Of a stretch of 64,000 bases of DNA, positions 8,499 to 17,172 are shown in pieces. The notes below the pieces were generated by a model. That model was given only the letters and a program-made list of their open reading frames with translations. It was not told the origin of the DNA and made no database searches. Within the stretch, counting starts at the first letter, position 1; the number at the start of each line of letters is the position of its first letter. Source of the DNA: Glaciimonas soli (GTDB taxonomy: Bacteria; Pseudomonadota; Gammaproteobacteria; Burkholderiales; Burkholderiaceae_D); the NCBI RefSeq assembly GCF_009497155.1, contig NZ_WINI01000006.1:62001-126000 (forward strand), in the 5' to 3' direction. The translations under genes were made by a program, and so were the position numbers.

Positions 8499-8561
8499 CC
8501 CCTGCATGTGCTCGGGCGATGACGATTTATCATTGCCCCGAGCTGGTCGTTCTGCTTCTTG

Positions 8562-8596
8562 AACCCCGGTGAGGAAACTCGCCGGGGTTTTGCTTT
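8562..8596 (+). terminator. Strong Rho-independent terminator or attenuator
   Basis: AACCCCGGTGAG (8562-8573) pairs with CTCGCCGGGGTT (8578-8589) with one wobble, closed by a GAAA tetraloop and followed by TTGCTTT. It is placed upstream of, not after, the small gene at 8640, which suggests an attenuator or the end of a separate small RNA. Confidence 0.8.
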
Positions 8597-8639
8597 ATGC
8601 ACTCTCGGCCTTAGTGATATATACCCATGAGGATTTACG

Positions 8640-8819
8640 ATGAAGATAAAAATAAAACTGCCAAAATCAGCCAAGCCGCGCAACCCGCTGGTTGCGCCCA
8701 GCAAGTTTCGCAAAGCCGGAACACATGCGCCCAGCAACCCGACGCGTCACGCCAGACGCGATGCCAAACATCGTTTGTACATGCAACTAACTGGTCGCAA
8801 GATCGAAGATGATGCGTAA
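8640..8819 (+). CDS. Small very basic protein, 59 aa
   Basis: An ATG at 8640 follows GAGGA with 6 bases spacing and opens a 59-aa frame. The protein is strongly basic (MKIKIKLPKSAKPRNPLV, then many Arg, Lys and His) with an acidic tail, KIEDDA. The segment KPRNPLVAPSKFRKAGTH resembles small Lys/Arg-rich hypothetical proteins that I recall from many Burkholderiales (pattern PRNP(L/F)V...RKAG.H). High charge and small size suggest nucleic-acid or ribosome binding, but that is inference. It lies directly downstream of the structured leader and terminator, so its expression may depend on readthrough. It lies 70 bases upstream of the nucleotidase gene. Confidence 0.7.
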   Translation: MKIKIKLPKSAKPRNPLVAPSKFRKAGTHAPSNPTRHARRDAKHRLYMQLTGRKIEDDA

Positions 8820-8889
8820 TGTCATTTCAAGTCAGCATAAGATGAACCTATAATGCGGAAACAACTTTCATCACCTACCCTCCAATACC

Positions 8890-9801
8890 ATGCCAGTTTC
8901 CCTCGATAATCTGCTCGTCATCGGTATCTCATCTCGTGCCCTATTTGATTTGGAGGCCGAGCAAGTCATTTTCGAAACTCAGGGATTAGCGGCATTTAGG
9001 CAGCATCAACTTGACAACGAAAGTCAGATACTAAAAACGGGGGCGGCGTTTGCATTGGTGAAAGCGTTGTTGAAATTAAATCAGTTGCAAGCTGACAGAC
9101 GCCTGGTTGAAGTCGTCATCATGTCGCGCAATTCGACGGAAACCTCGCTGCGTATCTTCAATTCCATCGAGCACTACGGCCTGGATATTACGCGTGCGGT
9201 GTTGTCAGGCGGCGCGCCATTGGCACCGTATTTACAAGCGTTCAATGTAAGTTTATTTTTGTCGCTTCATGAAGACGATGTCCAGGCTGCGATTAATGCA
9301 GGTACTGCAGCAGCGCTGCTGTATCAAAAACCAACGCAGTCACATGAAGTAGAAAACGTCGATCAAATCCGCATCGCTTTTGACGGCGATGCAGTGATTT
9401 TTTCCGACGCTTCCGAACAAATTTATCAAACTGATGGAATTGAAGCATTCGATAGACATGAACGTGAAAATGCGACTAAGGCATTACCAGAAGGCCCGTT
9501 CGCACGCTTGTTGATGGCGCTATCCTATATCCAGAATCAATGCAAAAACGCCGATGGTCGGATGGCACCTATTCGCACTGCGCTGGTTACCGCGCGCGCG
9601 TCGCCAGCACACGAACGCGTTATTCGCACCTTGCGTGCATGGGATGTGACGATAGATGAAACGTTTTTTATGGGTGGCGTTGCGAAATCAGATGTATTGG
9701 CGGCCTTTAAACCTCACATGTTTTTTGACGATCATCCCGACCATTGCGAACGGGCGTCGGATCGCGTGCAAACGGGACGCGTGCCTTGGCGTACGAATTG
9801 A
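8890..9801 (+). CDS. 5'-nucleotidase, cytosolic type (PF06189)
   Basis: The 303-aa soluble protein matches the cytosolic 5'-nucleotidase I family, HAD-type enzymes that dephosphorylate nucleoside monophosphates. Seen: an N-terminal IGISSRALFDLEAE segment in which a conserved Asp is in the expected place, RAVLSGGAPLAPYLQAF with the family's SGG, a second Asp strand IAFDGDAVIFSD, and the C-terminal metal-binding MFFDDHPDHCE. The length is close to the family norm. It has its own upstream region after the small basic gene and is followed within 20 bases by a bidirectional terminator shared with maeB. Confidence 0.88.
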   Translation: MPVSLDNLLVIGISSRALFDLEAEQVIFETQGLAAFRQHQLDNESQILKTGAAFALVKALLKLNQLQADRRLVEVVIMSRNSTETSLRIFNSIEHYGLDITRAVLSGGAPLAPYLQAFNVSLFLSLHEDDVQAAINAGTAAALLYQKPTQSHEVENVDQIRIAFDGDAVIFSDASEQIYQTDGIEAFDRHERENATKALPEGPFARLLMALSYIQNQCKNADGRMAPIRTALVTARASPAHERVIRTLRAWDVTIDETFFMGGVAKSDVLAAFKPHMFFDDHPDHCERASDRVQTGRVPWRTN

Positions 9802-9819
9802 TTCAATTTCCGCTGGCAA

Positions 9820-9853
9820 AAAAAAAGCCCGAAAATACTTTCGGGCTTTTTTT
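9820..9853. terminator. Bidirectional Rho-independent terminator
   Basis: AAAAAAAGCCCGAAA (9820-9834) and TTTCGGGCTTTTTTT (9839-9853) are perfect complements with a 4-base loop. The A-run and T-run serve both strands, between the convergent nucleotidase and maeB genes. Confidence 0.95.
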
Positions 9854-9881
9854 ATTTCTCTCGGTTACGTCTGATGAAGAG

Positions 9882-12194
9882 TTATCTCTCCGAAATTGCA
9901 TCTACCACGCACAAAGCAGTCATGTTCACAATCCGACGTACCGTTGCCGATGGCGTCAAAATGTGGACAGGTTTGGCGCAGCCTAGCAAAATAGGGCCGA
10001 CGGCAATACCGTTGCCGGAAGTCGTCTTAAGCAAGTTGTAAGCAATATTGGCCGCGTCAATATTAGGCATGACAACCAGGTTGGCATCGGCTTTCAGCGC
10101 TGAATCCGGCATCACTTTTTTCAGCAAGCTGTAATCCAATGCCGCATCACCGTGCATTTCACCGTCAACTTCGAGATCGGGAGCCAACTTTTGTACCAAC
10201 GCCAATGCTTTACGCATTTTTTGCGCTGAAGCGCTGTTGCTGGTGCCGAAATTTGAATGCGACAGCAAGGCTGCGCGTGGTTTCAAACCAAAACGCTGCA
10301 TTTCTTCCGCTGCCAACACCGTGATTTCGGCCAGTTCTTCCGCTGTTGGATTTTCGTTGACGTGAGTATCGACAATCACCAATTGGCGGTTCGACATGAT
10401 CAACGCATTCATCGCTGCATACACACCAACGCCGTCACGACGTCCCAGTACTTTATCAATGTAATTCAAATGCAAATCGGTGGTGCCATACGTTCCGCAG
10501 ATCATGCCGTCAGCATGGCCTTTATGAATCGCCATTGAACCGATCAAGGTATGACGGCGACGCATTTCCAGTTTGGCGTATTGCTCAGTCACGCCAAGAC
10601 GCTTAGTCATTTGCAGGAAGGTTTGCCAGTAATCGCGATAGCGATCATCGTGCTCTGGGTTGATGACTTCAAAATCAACGCCCATTTTTAAACGCAAACC
10701 AAAACGCTCGATGCGTTGCTGTAGCACTGCTGGACGACCAACCAAAATAGGTTTGGCTAAATCTTCATCCACTACAATCTGCACTGCTCGCAATACGCGC
10801 TCTTCTTCGCCTTCGGCAAAGACGATGCGTTTTTTATCTGCAGGAGTTTTCTTGGCGATCTGGAACATCGGACGCATGAACGTACCGCTGTGATAAACGA
10901 ATTGTTGCAACTTATCGATATAGGCTTGCATGTCCTGAATCGGACGCGATGCGACACCCGATGCTTCAGCCGCTTTGGCCACTGCCGGTGCGATCTTGAT
11001 CATCAAACGTGGATCGAACGGCTTCGGAATAATGTATTCCGGGCCGAACGACATATTTGCTACGCCATAAGTCGCGGCCACCACATCGGATTGCTCGGCT
11101 TGCGCCAATTCTGCAATCGCATGCACCACCGCAATTTCCATCTCACGCGTGATAGTGGTCGCGCCACAATCCAGAGCGCCACGGAAAATGTAAGGGAAAC
11201 ACAATACGTTGTTAACCTGGTTAGGATAATCCGAACGGCCAGTGGCCATGATGGCGTCGTCTCGTACTTCTTTGACGTCCTCCGGCAAAATTTCCGGATT
11301 CGGATTCGCCAAGGCCAAAATCAAAGGCTTCGCCGCCATCACTTTGACCATATCTTGTTTCAAGACACCGCCAGCGGACAAGCCGAGGAAAATGTCCGCA
11401 CCCGGCATCAGCTCTGTCAATTTGCGGGCATCGGTTTTGCGGGCAAAGCGTAGCTTGTCCGGATCCATCAATTCGGTACGACCTTCGTACACCACACCAG
11501 CCAAGTCGGTAACGAAAATATTTTCAATCGGGAAGCCAAGATCGACGATCAAATCGAGACAAGCCAACGCCGCAGCGCCAGCGCCTGACACCACCATCTT
11601 GCAATTTTTAATGTCTTTACCAACGATTTTCAAACCATTCAAAATCGCGGCGCCAACAATGATCGCGGTACCGTGCTGATCATCGTGGAATACAGGAATT
11701 TTCATCCGGTCACGCAATTTTCGTTCGATTTCAAAACACTCCGGTGCTTTGATATCTTCCAGATTAATACCGCCAAACGTCGGTTCCAGCGAGGCGATGA
11801 TATCGCACAGTTTTTCTGGGTCGGTTTCGTTGATTTCGATATCGAAGACGTCGATACCGGCGAATTTTTTGAAGAGAACGCCCTTACCTTCCATCACCGG
11901 CTTCGATGCCAGCGGACCTATATTGCCCAGACCGAGCACCGCCGTACCGTTGGTAATCACTGCGACCAGATTGCCGCGGGCGGTATAACGAAAAGCGTTG
12001 AGCGGATCGGCAACGATTTCTTCACAAGCTGCCGCTACACCCGGCGAATAGGCCAGTGCCAGATCACGCTGAGTAGTCAGGGTCTTGGTGGCAGTTACGC
12101 TGATTTTGCCGGGAACCGGGAACTCATGATACTCAAGCGCGGCCTGCCGCAATTGTTGGCGTAGCTCTTCTTTTTTGTCGATCATGTTATCCAT
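9882..12194 (-). CDS. maeB: NADP-dependent malic enzyme with phosphotransacetylase-like domain
   Basis: MaeB decarboxylates malate to pyruvate with NADP+. The protein of about 770 aa has the usual two-part design: a malic enzyme domain (about residues 1-430) with the [12 protein letters not shown] and [17 protein letters not shown] segments and the NAD(P)-binding [15 protein letters not shown], then a C-terminal phosphotransacetylase-like domain (about 440-770) that in this family is regulatory, sensing acetyl-CoA, rather than catalytic. The start is taken at ATG 12194 because GGAGA lies 9 bases before it; a TTG 15 bases upstream overlaps that site and is unlikely. It is transcribed alone, converging on the nucleotidase. 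Confidence 0.95.
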   Translation of the reverse strand: MDNMIDKKEELRQQLRQAALEYHEFPVPGKISVTATKTLTTQRDLALAYSPGVAAACEEIVADPLNAFRYTARGNLVAVITNGTAVLGLGNIGPLASKPVMEGKGVLFKKFAGIDVFDIEINETDPEKLCDIIASLEPTFGGINLEDIKAPECFEIERKLRDRMKIPVFHDDQHGTAIIVGAAILNGLKIVGKDIKNCKMVVSGAGAAALACLDLIVDLGFPIENIFVTDLAGVVYEGRTELMDPDKLRFARKTDARKLTELMPGADIFLGLSAGGVLKQDMVKVMAAKPLILALANPNPEILPEDVKEVRDDAIMATGRSDYPNQVNNVLCFPYIFRGALDCGATTITREMEIAVVHAIAELAQAEQSDVVAATYGVANMSFGPEYIIPKPFDPRLMIKIAPAVAKAAEASGVASRPIQDMQAYIDKLQQFVYHSGTFMRPMFQIAKKTPADKKRIVFAEGEEERVLRAVQIVVDEDLAKPILVGRPAVLQQRIERFGLRLKMGVDFEVINPEHDDRYRDYWQTFLQMTKRLGVTEQYAKLEMRRRHTLIGSMAIHKGHADGMICGTYGTTDLHLNYIDKVLGRRDGVGVYAAMNALIMSNRQLVIVDTHVNENPTAEELAEITVLAAEEMQRFGLKPRAALLSHSNFGTSNSASAQKMRKALALVQKLAPDLEVDGEMHGDAALDYSLLKKVMPDSALKADANLVVMPNIDAANIAYNLLKTTSGNGIAVGPILLGCAKPVHILTPSATVRRIVNMTALCVVDAISER

Positions 12195-12556
12195 TGCTGC
12201 TGTCTCCAATCCTGCTATATCTATGTGTGAAAGGACAATTTTAGCAGACAGCGCAATAGCATTTATGCATATTCAGTATGAGAACTATACGATGGGCAAT
12301 AGAGCTGAGATCCGCCTCATCCTGATGCACCTCGAATAAATGCCGAGTAGCAATGAATTATCGCCTCCACAACCTCCACAGTTTCGATTAAAGCAACTTC
12401 GCAAGAATTACTCTTCACATATGATGAAGGAAATAACTATTGAATTAATAAAATCAATCAATTTGTTTTATCGATAAATAATATCTATCATTCTAGCCTT
12501 AGTGATCGCCAAACAAAATCACTCTTCCCGCGATTAAATTTTTTAGGAGAATTTCC
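12195..12556. other. Divergent promoter region between maeB and rubrerythrin
   Basis: 362 bases with only very short frames. It becomes markedly AT-rich over the last 150 bases, where the rubrerythrin promoter candidate lies. No structured RNA was recognised. Confidence 0.6.
12463..12491 (+). promoter_or_regulatory. Promoter candidate for the rubrerythrin gene with embedded palindrome
   Basis: TTGTTT (12463-12468) and TATCAT (12486-12491) are spaced by 17 bp. Between them GATAAATAATATCTATC (12473-12489) is a near-perfect palindrome (7 of 8 positions pair), of the AT-rich kind bound by Fur/PerR-type metalloregulators. The binding protein is a guess; the promoter match is moderate. Confidence 0.45.
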
Positions 12557-13039
12557 ATGGCTAGCCAAAACACCCCATCCGTCACCATTACCAACCTCGA
12601 ATCCGCTTTCGCTGGCGAATCCATGGCGCATATCAAATATCGCTATTTCGCCAAATTGGCCCGTGAAGCAGGTGCCGATGATGTGGCAAAAATCTTTGAA
12701 GACACCGCTGATCAAGAAGTCATGCACGCTTTTGGCCACCTTGACCTGCTCTATCCAAAAGCACAACTGACGCCAGCCAAGTCGCTGGAAATTGCTATCG
12801 AAGGCGAAACTTACGAGTACACAGAGATGTATCCGAAATTCCGTCATCTGGCAGTGGAAGAAGGCAACCAGGCTGCAGTAGCAGAGTTCGACGAGCAAAT
12901 CGCCGAATCAAAAGAACATGCAGAGAACTTCAAGCGCACATTGGAAAAAGCAGCGAAGCGTTTTGCCGCATTGGCCAAAGTTGAAGAGCGCCATGCGAAT
13001 CACTATCGTGACGCTTTGGAAGCACTGAACGCAGGCTAA
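12557..13039 (+). CDS. Rubrerythrin family protein (ferritin-like domain only)
   Basis: The 160-aa four-helix ferritin-like protein has the diiron ligands of rubrerythrin: Glu in LESAFAGESMAHIKYRYFA, the EDTADQEVMHAF (ExxH) helix, and the EEGNQAAVAEF and EQIAESKEHAENF helices. Rubrerythrins reduce hydrogen peroxide to water with electrons from rubredoxin. The C-terminal rubredoxin domain found in classical rubrerythrin is missing; a separate rubredoxin gene follows 74 bases downstream and a rubredoxin reductase after that, giving a full NAD(P)H-to-peroxide chain. The start has AGGAGA upstream. It is probably induced by oxidative stress or low oxygen. Confidence 0.92.
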   Translation: MASQNTPSVTITNLESAFAGESMAHIKYRYFAKLAREAGADDVAKIFEDTADQEVMHAFGHLDLLYPKAQLTPAKSLEIAIEGETYEYTEMYPKFRHLAVEEGNQAAVAEFDEQIAESKEHAENFKRTLEKAAKRFAALAKVEERHANHYRDALEALNAG

Positions 13040-13113
13040 TCTGTAAGGATTTATGCATCCTGGCGACTGAAACTTAACACACTGAATTACACAAAATTTC
13101 TGAAGGAATAAGC

Positions 13114-13278
13114 ATGAAACAATATCAATGTATCGTATGCGGTTTTATTTACGACGAAGCAATCGGGATGCCAGATGAAGGTATCGCGGCTGGCACAAAA
13201 TGGACTGATATCCCAGAAGATTGGGAATGTCCAGATTGCGGCGTTGCCAAAGCAGACTTTGAAATGGTTGAAATTTAA
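13114..13278 (+). CDS. Rubredoxin
   Basis: This 54-aa electron carrier binds one iron with four cysteines, seen as CIVCG (Cys6, Cys9) and CPDCG (Cys39, Cys42), with the usual FIYDEAIG and DIPEDWECP segments between. The ribosome-binding site GAAGGA lies 6 bases before ATG 13114. It sits between a rubrerythrin lacking its own rubredoxin domain and a rubredoxin reductase, so it most likely shuttles electrons between them; it could also serve other redox partners. Small size and clear motifs make the identification firm. Confidence 0.95.
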   Translation: MKQYQCIVCGFIYDEAIGMPDEGIAAGTKWTDIPEDWECPDCGVAKADFEMVEI

Positions 13279-13317
13279 GGTAAGCAATAGCACGTAATTG
13301 ATTTGAAAAATATCACT

Positions 13318-13343
13318 GTCATCCTTGCGAACGTGGGGATGAC
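13318..13343. repeat. REP-like palindrome
   Basis: GTCATCC (13318-13324) and GGATGAC (13337-13343) flank TTGCGAACGTGG. The unit is related to the GCGAACGCGGG core of the repeats at 17077-17144. A second small stem, TGTCATTT/AAATGACA, follows at 13347-13364. It lies between the rubredoxin and reductase genes. Confidence 0.6.
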
Positions 13344-13427
13344 GATGTCATTTCAAAATGACAAGTTGACCTTACTTGAGCCAGTTTGAATGTAACATTG
13401 CGCATTATTTTTAAAGAAGACAGCATT

Positions 13428-14609
13428 ATGAAACCTATCATCATCATCGGCGCCGGTATGGCCGCTTACACTTTGGCGCGGGAACTGCGAAAGCTGGATA
13501 AAGTCACCCCTTTATTAATTGTGACCGAAGACGAAGGCGGCTCTTATTCCAAACCGATGCTGTCCAATGCGTTTGCACAAAAGAAAAGTGCGTCGCAATT
13601 GATTAATCAGAATGCGATGCAAATGGCGGAACAACTGCAAGCCAGTGTATTAACCGGCATCCGCGTTAACAATATCGATACCGTCGCCAAAACGCTGACC
13701 ACCAGCACCGGCGTTTTCGAATACGAAAAATTGGTATTGGCGGTCGGTGCACAAACTATCCGTTTGAACATTGCAGGTGATGCCAGCGATACAGTGCTGT
13801 CAGTTAACCACATCGCCGATTACGCCACTTTCCGCGAAAAATTATTGCCCGATCAACGTGCGTCTGCACGCGTGGTCATACTCGGCGCAGGTCTGATTGG
13901 TTGTGAGTTTGCCGACGATCTGACTGCACATGGTCATGCTGTCACGCTGGTTGACCCAAATGCATTACCGCTGGCAGCGCTGGCTCCCCCAGCATTGTCG
14001 GAAGGGTTGCAACAAGCACTGAGCGCACGAGGCATAGTACTGAAGCTAGGCACAACAGCAACCAGCATCAACCACATCGACGGCGCATTAGAAGTCACGT
14101 TAGCCAACGGCGAAATCGTAGAAACCGATCTGGTGCTTTCTGCAGTCGGGCTGCGTCCGGATGTGCGATTGGCACAAGCGGCGCAATTGAATACCAATCG
14201 CGGCATATTAGTCGACGCACATGGCCGTACCAGCGCTGAGGATGTGTACGCACTGGGCGACTGTGCCGAATATTTGCTCGACGGCGAAGGCCGTACCGGC
14301 GCGCTACCTTATATTGCACCGATCATGAGCGCCGCCCGTGCCATCGCTAAAACATTAAACGGCGAGCACACTGCGATCGACTTAAAAGACGCGCCAGTCA
14401 TCGTCAAAACACCAAGTTACCCACTGGCGTTAGTTCCGCCGCCACGTCATGCTCTCGAAGGTGGTCGCTGGGAAACCGAACACGATGGCGCTCGGACCAT
14501 ATGTCGCTTCATTGATGCTGCAGGCACTATGGTTGGTTTTGGCGTTGCGCCGCAAGAAACCAAAATCCGCCAGGCGTTGATGGCGGAATTGGGGGCGGTG
14601 GTAGCGTAA
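13428..14609 (+). CDS. Rubredoxin-NAD(+) reductase, FAD-dependent
   Basis: The 393-aa flavoprotein is of the AlkT/RubB type, passing electrons from NAD(P)H via FAD to rubredoxin. The start ATG 13428 gives MKPIIIIGAGMAAYTLARE, the N-terminal FAD dinucleotide fold. The second Rossmann motif is VVILGAGLIGCEFADDL (about residues 145-161), and the FAD-binding VYALGDCAEY comes near residue 275. The C-terminal segment is the NADH-rubredoxin reductase type. It lies 149 bases after the rubredoxin gene, with a REP-like element between; a shared transcript with the rubrerythrin-rubredoxin pair is likely but may be attenuated at that repeat. Confidence 0.88.
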   Translation: MKPIIIIGAGMAAYTLARELRKLDKVTPLLIVTEDEGGSYSKPMLSNAFAQKKSASQLINQNAMQMAEQLQASVLTGIRVNNIDTVAKTLTTSTGVFEYEKLVLAVGAQTIRLNIAGDASDTVLSVNHIADYATFREKLLPDQRASARVVILGAGLIGCEFADDLTAHGHAVTLVDPNALPLAALAPPALSEGLQQALSARGIVLKLGTTATSINHIDGALEVTLANGEIVETDLVLSAVGLRPDVRLAQAAQLNTNRGILVDAHGRTSAEDVYALGDCAEYLLDGEGRTGALPYIAPIMSAARAIAKTLNGEHTAIDLKDAPVIVKTPSYPLALVPPPRHALEGGRWETEHDGARTICRFIDAAGTMVGFGVAPQETKIRQALMAELGAVVA

Positions 14610-14655
14610 CCACGTCATCTACGTCATTTTGCTTTGCGAATATTTCGCAAGTTCG

Positions 14656-14678
14656 TATAACTGTTTAGAACAGTTATA
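14656..14678. repeat. Perfect palindrome related to the element at 63605
   Basis: TATAACTGTT and AACAGTTATA are perfect 10-bp inverted arms around TAG. The left half (ATAACTGTTTAGA) is identical to the left end of the larger palindromic element at 63605-63690, as if this were an internally shortened copy. It lies between the convergent reductase and DUF3147 genes, where it could also act as a weak terminator. Confidence 0.6.
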
Positions 14679-14687
14679 CCGACTTAC

Positions 14688-15044
14688 TTACAATAAATCG
14701 ATACCGAATCGTCGCAATAATAAAGCGTAAAAATAAAACACAACTACGGTAAAAAGAATGCAAAGAACGAGCGACAAAACAAAGCTCATTCTTTGTATCA
14801 AGTACGGAAAAAGTAAAAACATCGGCAACGTAGGAATGACGTACCAGAACGTGTAGTACGCATGGTTACTCACTTTTTCGATAGGCTGCTTTTCCACATA
14901 CAACCAAATTAAAGTGAGAATGGTCACCAGTGGTAGCGAAGCCACCAACGAGCCTAGCCGATCACTGCGCTTGGCCAGCTCGCTCACAAACACGACGACA
15001 CCTGCGGTTAAAAGATACTTCATGACGACATAAGGTACGTTCAT
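14688..15044 (-). CDS. DUF3147 family integral membrane protein
   Basis: The 118-aa, highly hydrophobic protein has four predicted membrane segments (about residues 5-22, 30-50, 63-85, 88-110). It matches the small DUF3147 family as I recall it: an ELAKRSDRLGSLVASLPLVTIL segment between the first two helices is characteristic. Function is unknown; a role as a small transporter-like inner membrane protein is possible only by analogy. It lies 30 bases downstream of recQ on the same strand and may be co-transcribed with it. Confidence 0.78.
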   Translation of the reverse strand: MNVPYVVMKYLLTAGVVVFVSELAKRSDRLGSLVASLPLVTILTLIWLYVEKQPIEKVSNHAYYTFWYVIPTLPMFLLFPYLIQRMSFVLSLVLCILFTVVVFYFYALLLRRFGIDLL

Positions 15045-15074
15045 TTATTTATCTCTCTCATGTCTGATGTGCAC

Positions 15075-16898
15075 TTATACAATCTCCGCAATCAACTCCA
15101 CAATCTCCACGCCATACGTCTCCAGTTTCTTTTCTCCGACACCACTGACACCGCGCAAATCAGCTAATGACGACGGTTGCGCTTTAGCGATTTCACGCAT
15201 GGTGGCGTCATGGAAAATTACATATGCAGGGACATTGTGTTTGCGCGCCGTTTCAACACGCCACCAGCGGAGTTTGTCGAAGATGGCTTGCTCTTCTTTC
15301 GACAAATCGGATTCAACATAGCCTTTAGGTTTGCTGGTACTGGCGCGTTTTTGTTTAATTGGTTTTTGATACTGTCGCAACTGGATTGCTTGCTCTCCAC
15401 GCAATACCGGTTTTGCCGTATCGGTGAGTTTCAGCGCGCTATAAGCGTCGTGATCCACGCTAACTAAACCCAACGCGATGGTTTGCCGCAAAATCGCCCG
15501 CCATTCTGCTTCGCTGCGATCACTGCCTATGCCGAAGGTGGACAACTGCTCATGGCGCCATTGCTTCACTTTATCGGAGTCTATACCGCGCAAGACATCC
15601 ATCACGTGCATCGCACCGAAGCGTTGATCAACGCGATAAATGGCAGACAATAATTTTTGGACAACGACCGTACCATCAAACGTCATAGGTGGCGTCATGC
15701 ACGTATCGCAGTTGCCGCAACGATCGGCATCCTGTCCGAAATAATCCAGCAACCGAACCCGACGACAATCCAGCGTTTCGCACAGACCCAGCATTGCATC
15801 TAACTTGACGCCCAAAACCCTTTTGAATACTTCGCCAGCCTCGGATTCATCGATCATGCGACGCTGTTGTACCACATCCTGCAAACCATAAGCCATCCAG
15901 GCATTTGCTGGCGCACCGTCACGACCGGCACGACCAGTTTCCTGATAATAACCTTCAATACTTTTTGGCAAATCCAAATGCGCAACAAAGCGCACATCGG
16001 GTTTATCGATACCCATGCCGAATGCAATCGTCGCCACCATGACGATACTATCCTCGCGCAGAAACCGCCCTTGATGTTTGGTGCGCGTAGCGTAATCCAT
16101 GCCCGCGTGATAGGGCAATGCCTGTACACCCTGCTGATTTAAAAACTCCGCCGTTTCTTCAACTTTTTTACGCGACAAGCAATAGACGATACCGGCATCA
16201 CCGACATGTTCCGCCTGAATGAAATCGAGTAACTGTTTGCGGCCATTGGCCTTTTCGACGATTTGATAACGAATGTTGGGACGATCAAATGAAGAAACGA
16301 ATTTCGCACCGTCTTCCAGCTGCAAACGCAGGGCGATTTCTTCCCGTGTCTGATGGTCTGCTGTGGCCGTCAACGCAATACGCGGCACATTGGGAAAGCG
16401 TTCGTGCAATATCGACAGCTTGATATATTCCGGACGGAAATCATGTCCCCATTGCGAAACGCAGTGTGCTTCGTCAATCGCAAACAGGGCAATCTTTGAG
16501 GCTTCCAACAACTCCAGACAACGTGGGGTCAGCAAGCGCTCTGGTGCGACGTAGACCAAATCCAGATCGCCATTACGCACCTTGCGTTCGATCTGCGATG
16601 CTTCTTCATAGGTTTGCGTGGAATTCAGAAATGCCGCACGTACCCCGACCTCTGCCAGCGCATCAACCTGATCCTGCATCAGGGCGATCAGCGGCGACAC
16701 CACCACACCAACACCATCGCGCAATAAAGCAGGGATTTGATAACACAAGGATTTACCGCCTCCGGTCGGCATCAACACCAGTGCATCACCGCCACTCGCA
16801 ACGTGATCGACGATCTCTGCTTGCTGACCGCGAAACGAGGGATAACCGAAGACGGTTTGCAGGATGTGGAGTGCTTCCGGATTTACTTGATGGGGCAT
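15075..16898 (-). CDS. recQ: ATP-dependent DNA helicase RecQ
   Basis: The 607-aa 3'-5' DNA helicase acts in recombination and replication-fork repair. Domains in order: SF2 helicase core with Walker [10 protein letters not shown] (42-50) and DEAH box (142-145), motif VI region [10 protein letters not shown], a zinc-binding RecQ C-terminal region with [20 protein letters not shown] (about 370-390), a winged helix, and a C-terminal HRDC domain (about 525-605). Length and domain set match E. coli RecQ. It is transcribed ahead of the DUF3147 gene; the region upstream carries repeats rather than another gene. Confidence 0.97.
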   Translation of the reverse strand: MPHQVNPEALHILQTVFGYPSFRGQQAEIVDHVASGGDALVLMPTGGGKSLCYQIPALLRDGVGVVVSPLIALMQDQVDALAEVGVRAAFLNSTQTYEEASQIERKVRNGDLDLVYVAPERLLTPRCLELLEASKIALFAIDEAHCVSQWGHDFRPEYIKLSILHERFPNVPRIALTATADHQTREEIALRLQLEDGAKFVSSFDRPNIRYQIVEKANGRKQLLDFIQAEHVGDAGIVYCLSRKKVEETAEFLNQQGVQALPYHAGMDYATRTKHQGRFLREDSIVMVATIAFGMGIDKPDVRFVAHLDLPKSIEGYYQETGRAGRDGAPANAWMAYGLQDVVQQRRMIDESEAGEVFKRVLGVKLDAMLGLCETLDCRRVRLLDYFGQDADRCGNCDTCMTPPMTFDGTVVVQKLLSAIYRVDQRFGAMHVMDVLRGIDSDKVKQWRHEQLSTFGIGSDRSEAEWRAILRQTIALGLVSVDHDAYSALKLTDTAKPVLRGEQAIQLRQYQKPIKQKRASTSKPKGYVESDLSKEEQAIFDKLRWWRVETARKHNVPAYVIFHDATMREIAKAQPSSLADLRGVSGVGEKKLETYGVEIVELIAEIV

Positions 16899-16954
16899 TG
16901 AATGGGGGCTGAGCCGATACTGAAAACGTTGGATGGGTCGAATATTTAATATAT

Positions 16955-17002
16955 GCAGCGATACCCATCAATCACTATTTATCGAACGATGGGTATCGCT
17001 GC
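16955..17002. repeat. Long inverted repeat
   Basis: GCAGCGATACCCATC (16955-16969) and GATGGGTATCGCTGC (16988-17002) are perfect 15-bp inverted arms with an 18-base loop. The TGGGTATCGCTGCGCTCC wording matches a palindromic repeat that I recall from many proteobacterial intergenic regions. It lies upstream of recQ. Confidence 0.75.
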
Positions 17003-17076
17003 GCTCCACCTATACTACATCGCTCTAAAGTAAGGCAGCGTAGTCAGTTTAATAAAAATTACCTCAATCCAATCTG

Positions 17077-17144
17077 CGTCGCCCCCGCGAACGCGGGGAT
17101 CCACCTTACGTTTGACATGGATTCCCGCGTTCGCGGGAACGACG
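17077..17144. repeat. REP pair (inverted palindromic units)
   Basis: Two 27-base units (17077-17103 and 17118-17144) are inverted copies of one another with three differences; each contains the palindromic core CCCGCGAACGCGGG. Head-to-head pairs like this are typical of REP/REPIN elements. It lies between recQ and uppP, just after the uppP stop, where it could stabilise or terminate the uppP transcript. Confidence 0.8.
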
Positions 17145-17172
17145 GATTTTAAAATTGATTACGTTCGATCAC

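Larger units (their letters stand above)
8421..8596 (+). ncRNA. Structured leader or small RNA ending in a terminator
   Basis: Three successive paired elements are seen. CATGC (8462-8466) pairs with GCATG (8504-8508) enclosing GGCTAT (8474-8479) paired with ATAGCC (8495-8500). CTCGGG...ATGA (8511-8522) pairs with TCAT...CCCGAG (8530-8542). Then comes a 12-bp terminator stem (8562-8589) with a GAAA tetraloop and T-rich tail. A promoter candidate lies just upstream. The terminator ends about 44 bases before a small gene at 8640, so this could be a cis-acting attenuator or a free small RNA. No known riboswitch class was recognised. The structure is read by eye, not by folding. Confidence 0.5.

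Noticed and set aside
8381-8737. Minus-strand open frame of 118 codons over the structured leader
   Set aside because: Antisense to the promoter, hairpins and small basic gene on the plus strand; its composition is not protein-like and no start signal is seen.
10890-12164. Plus-strand frames of 145-187 codons inside maeB
   Set aside because: All are antisense to a highly conserved enzyme gene; frame-shadow effect.
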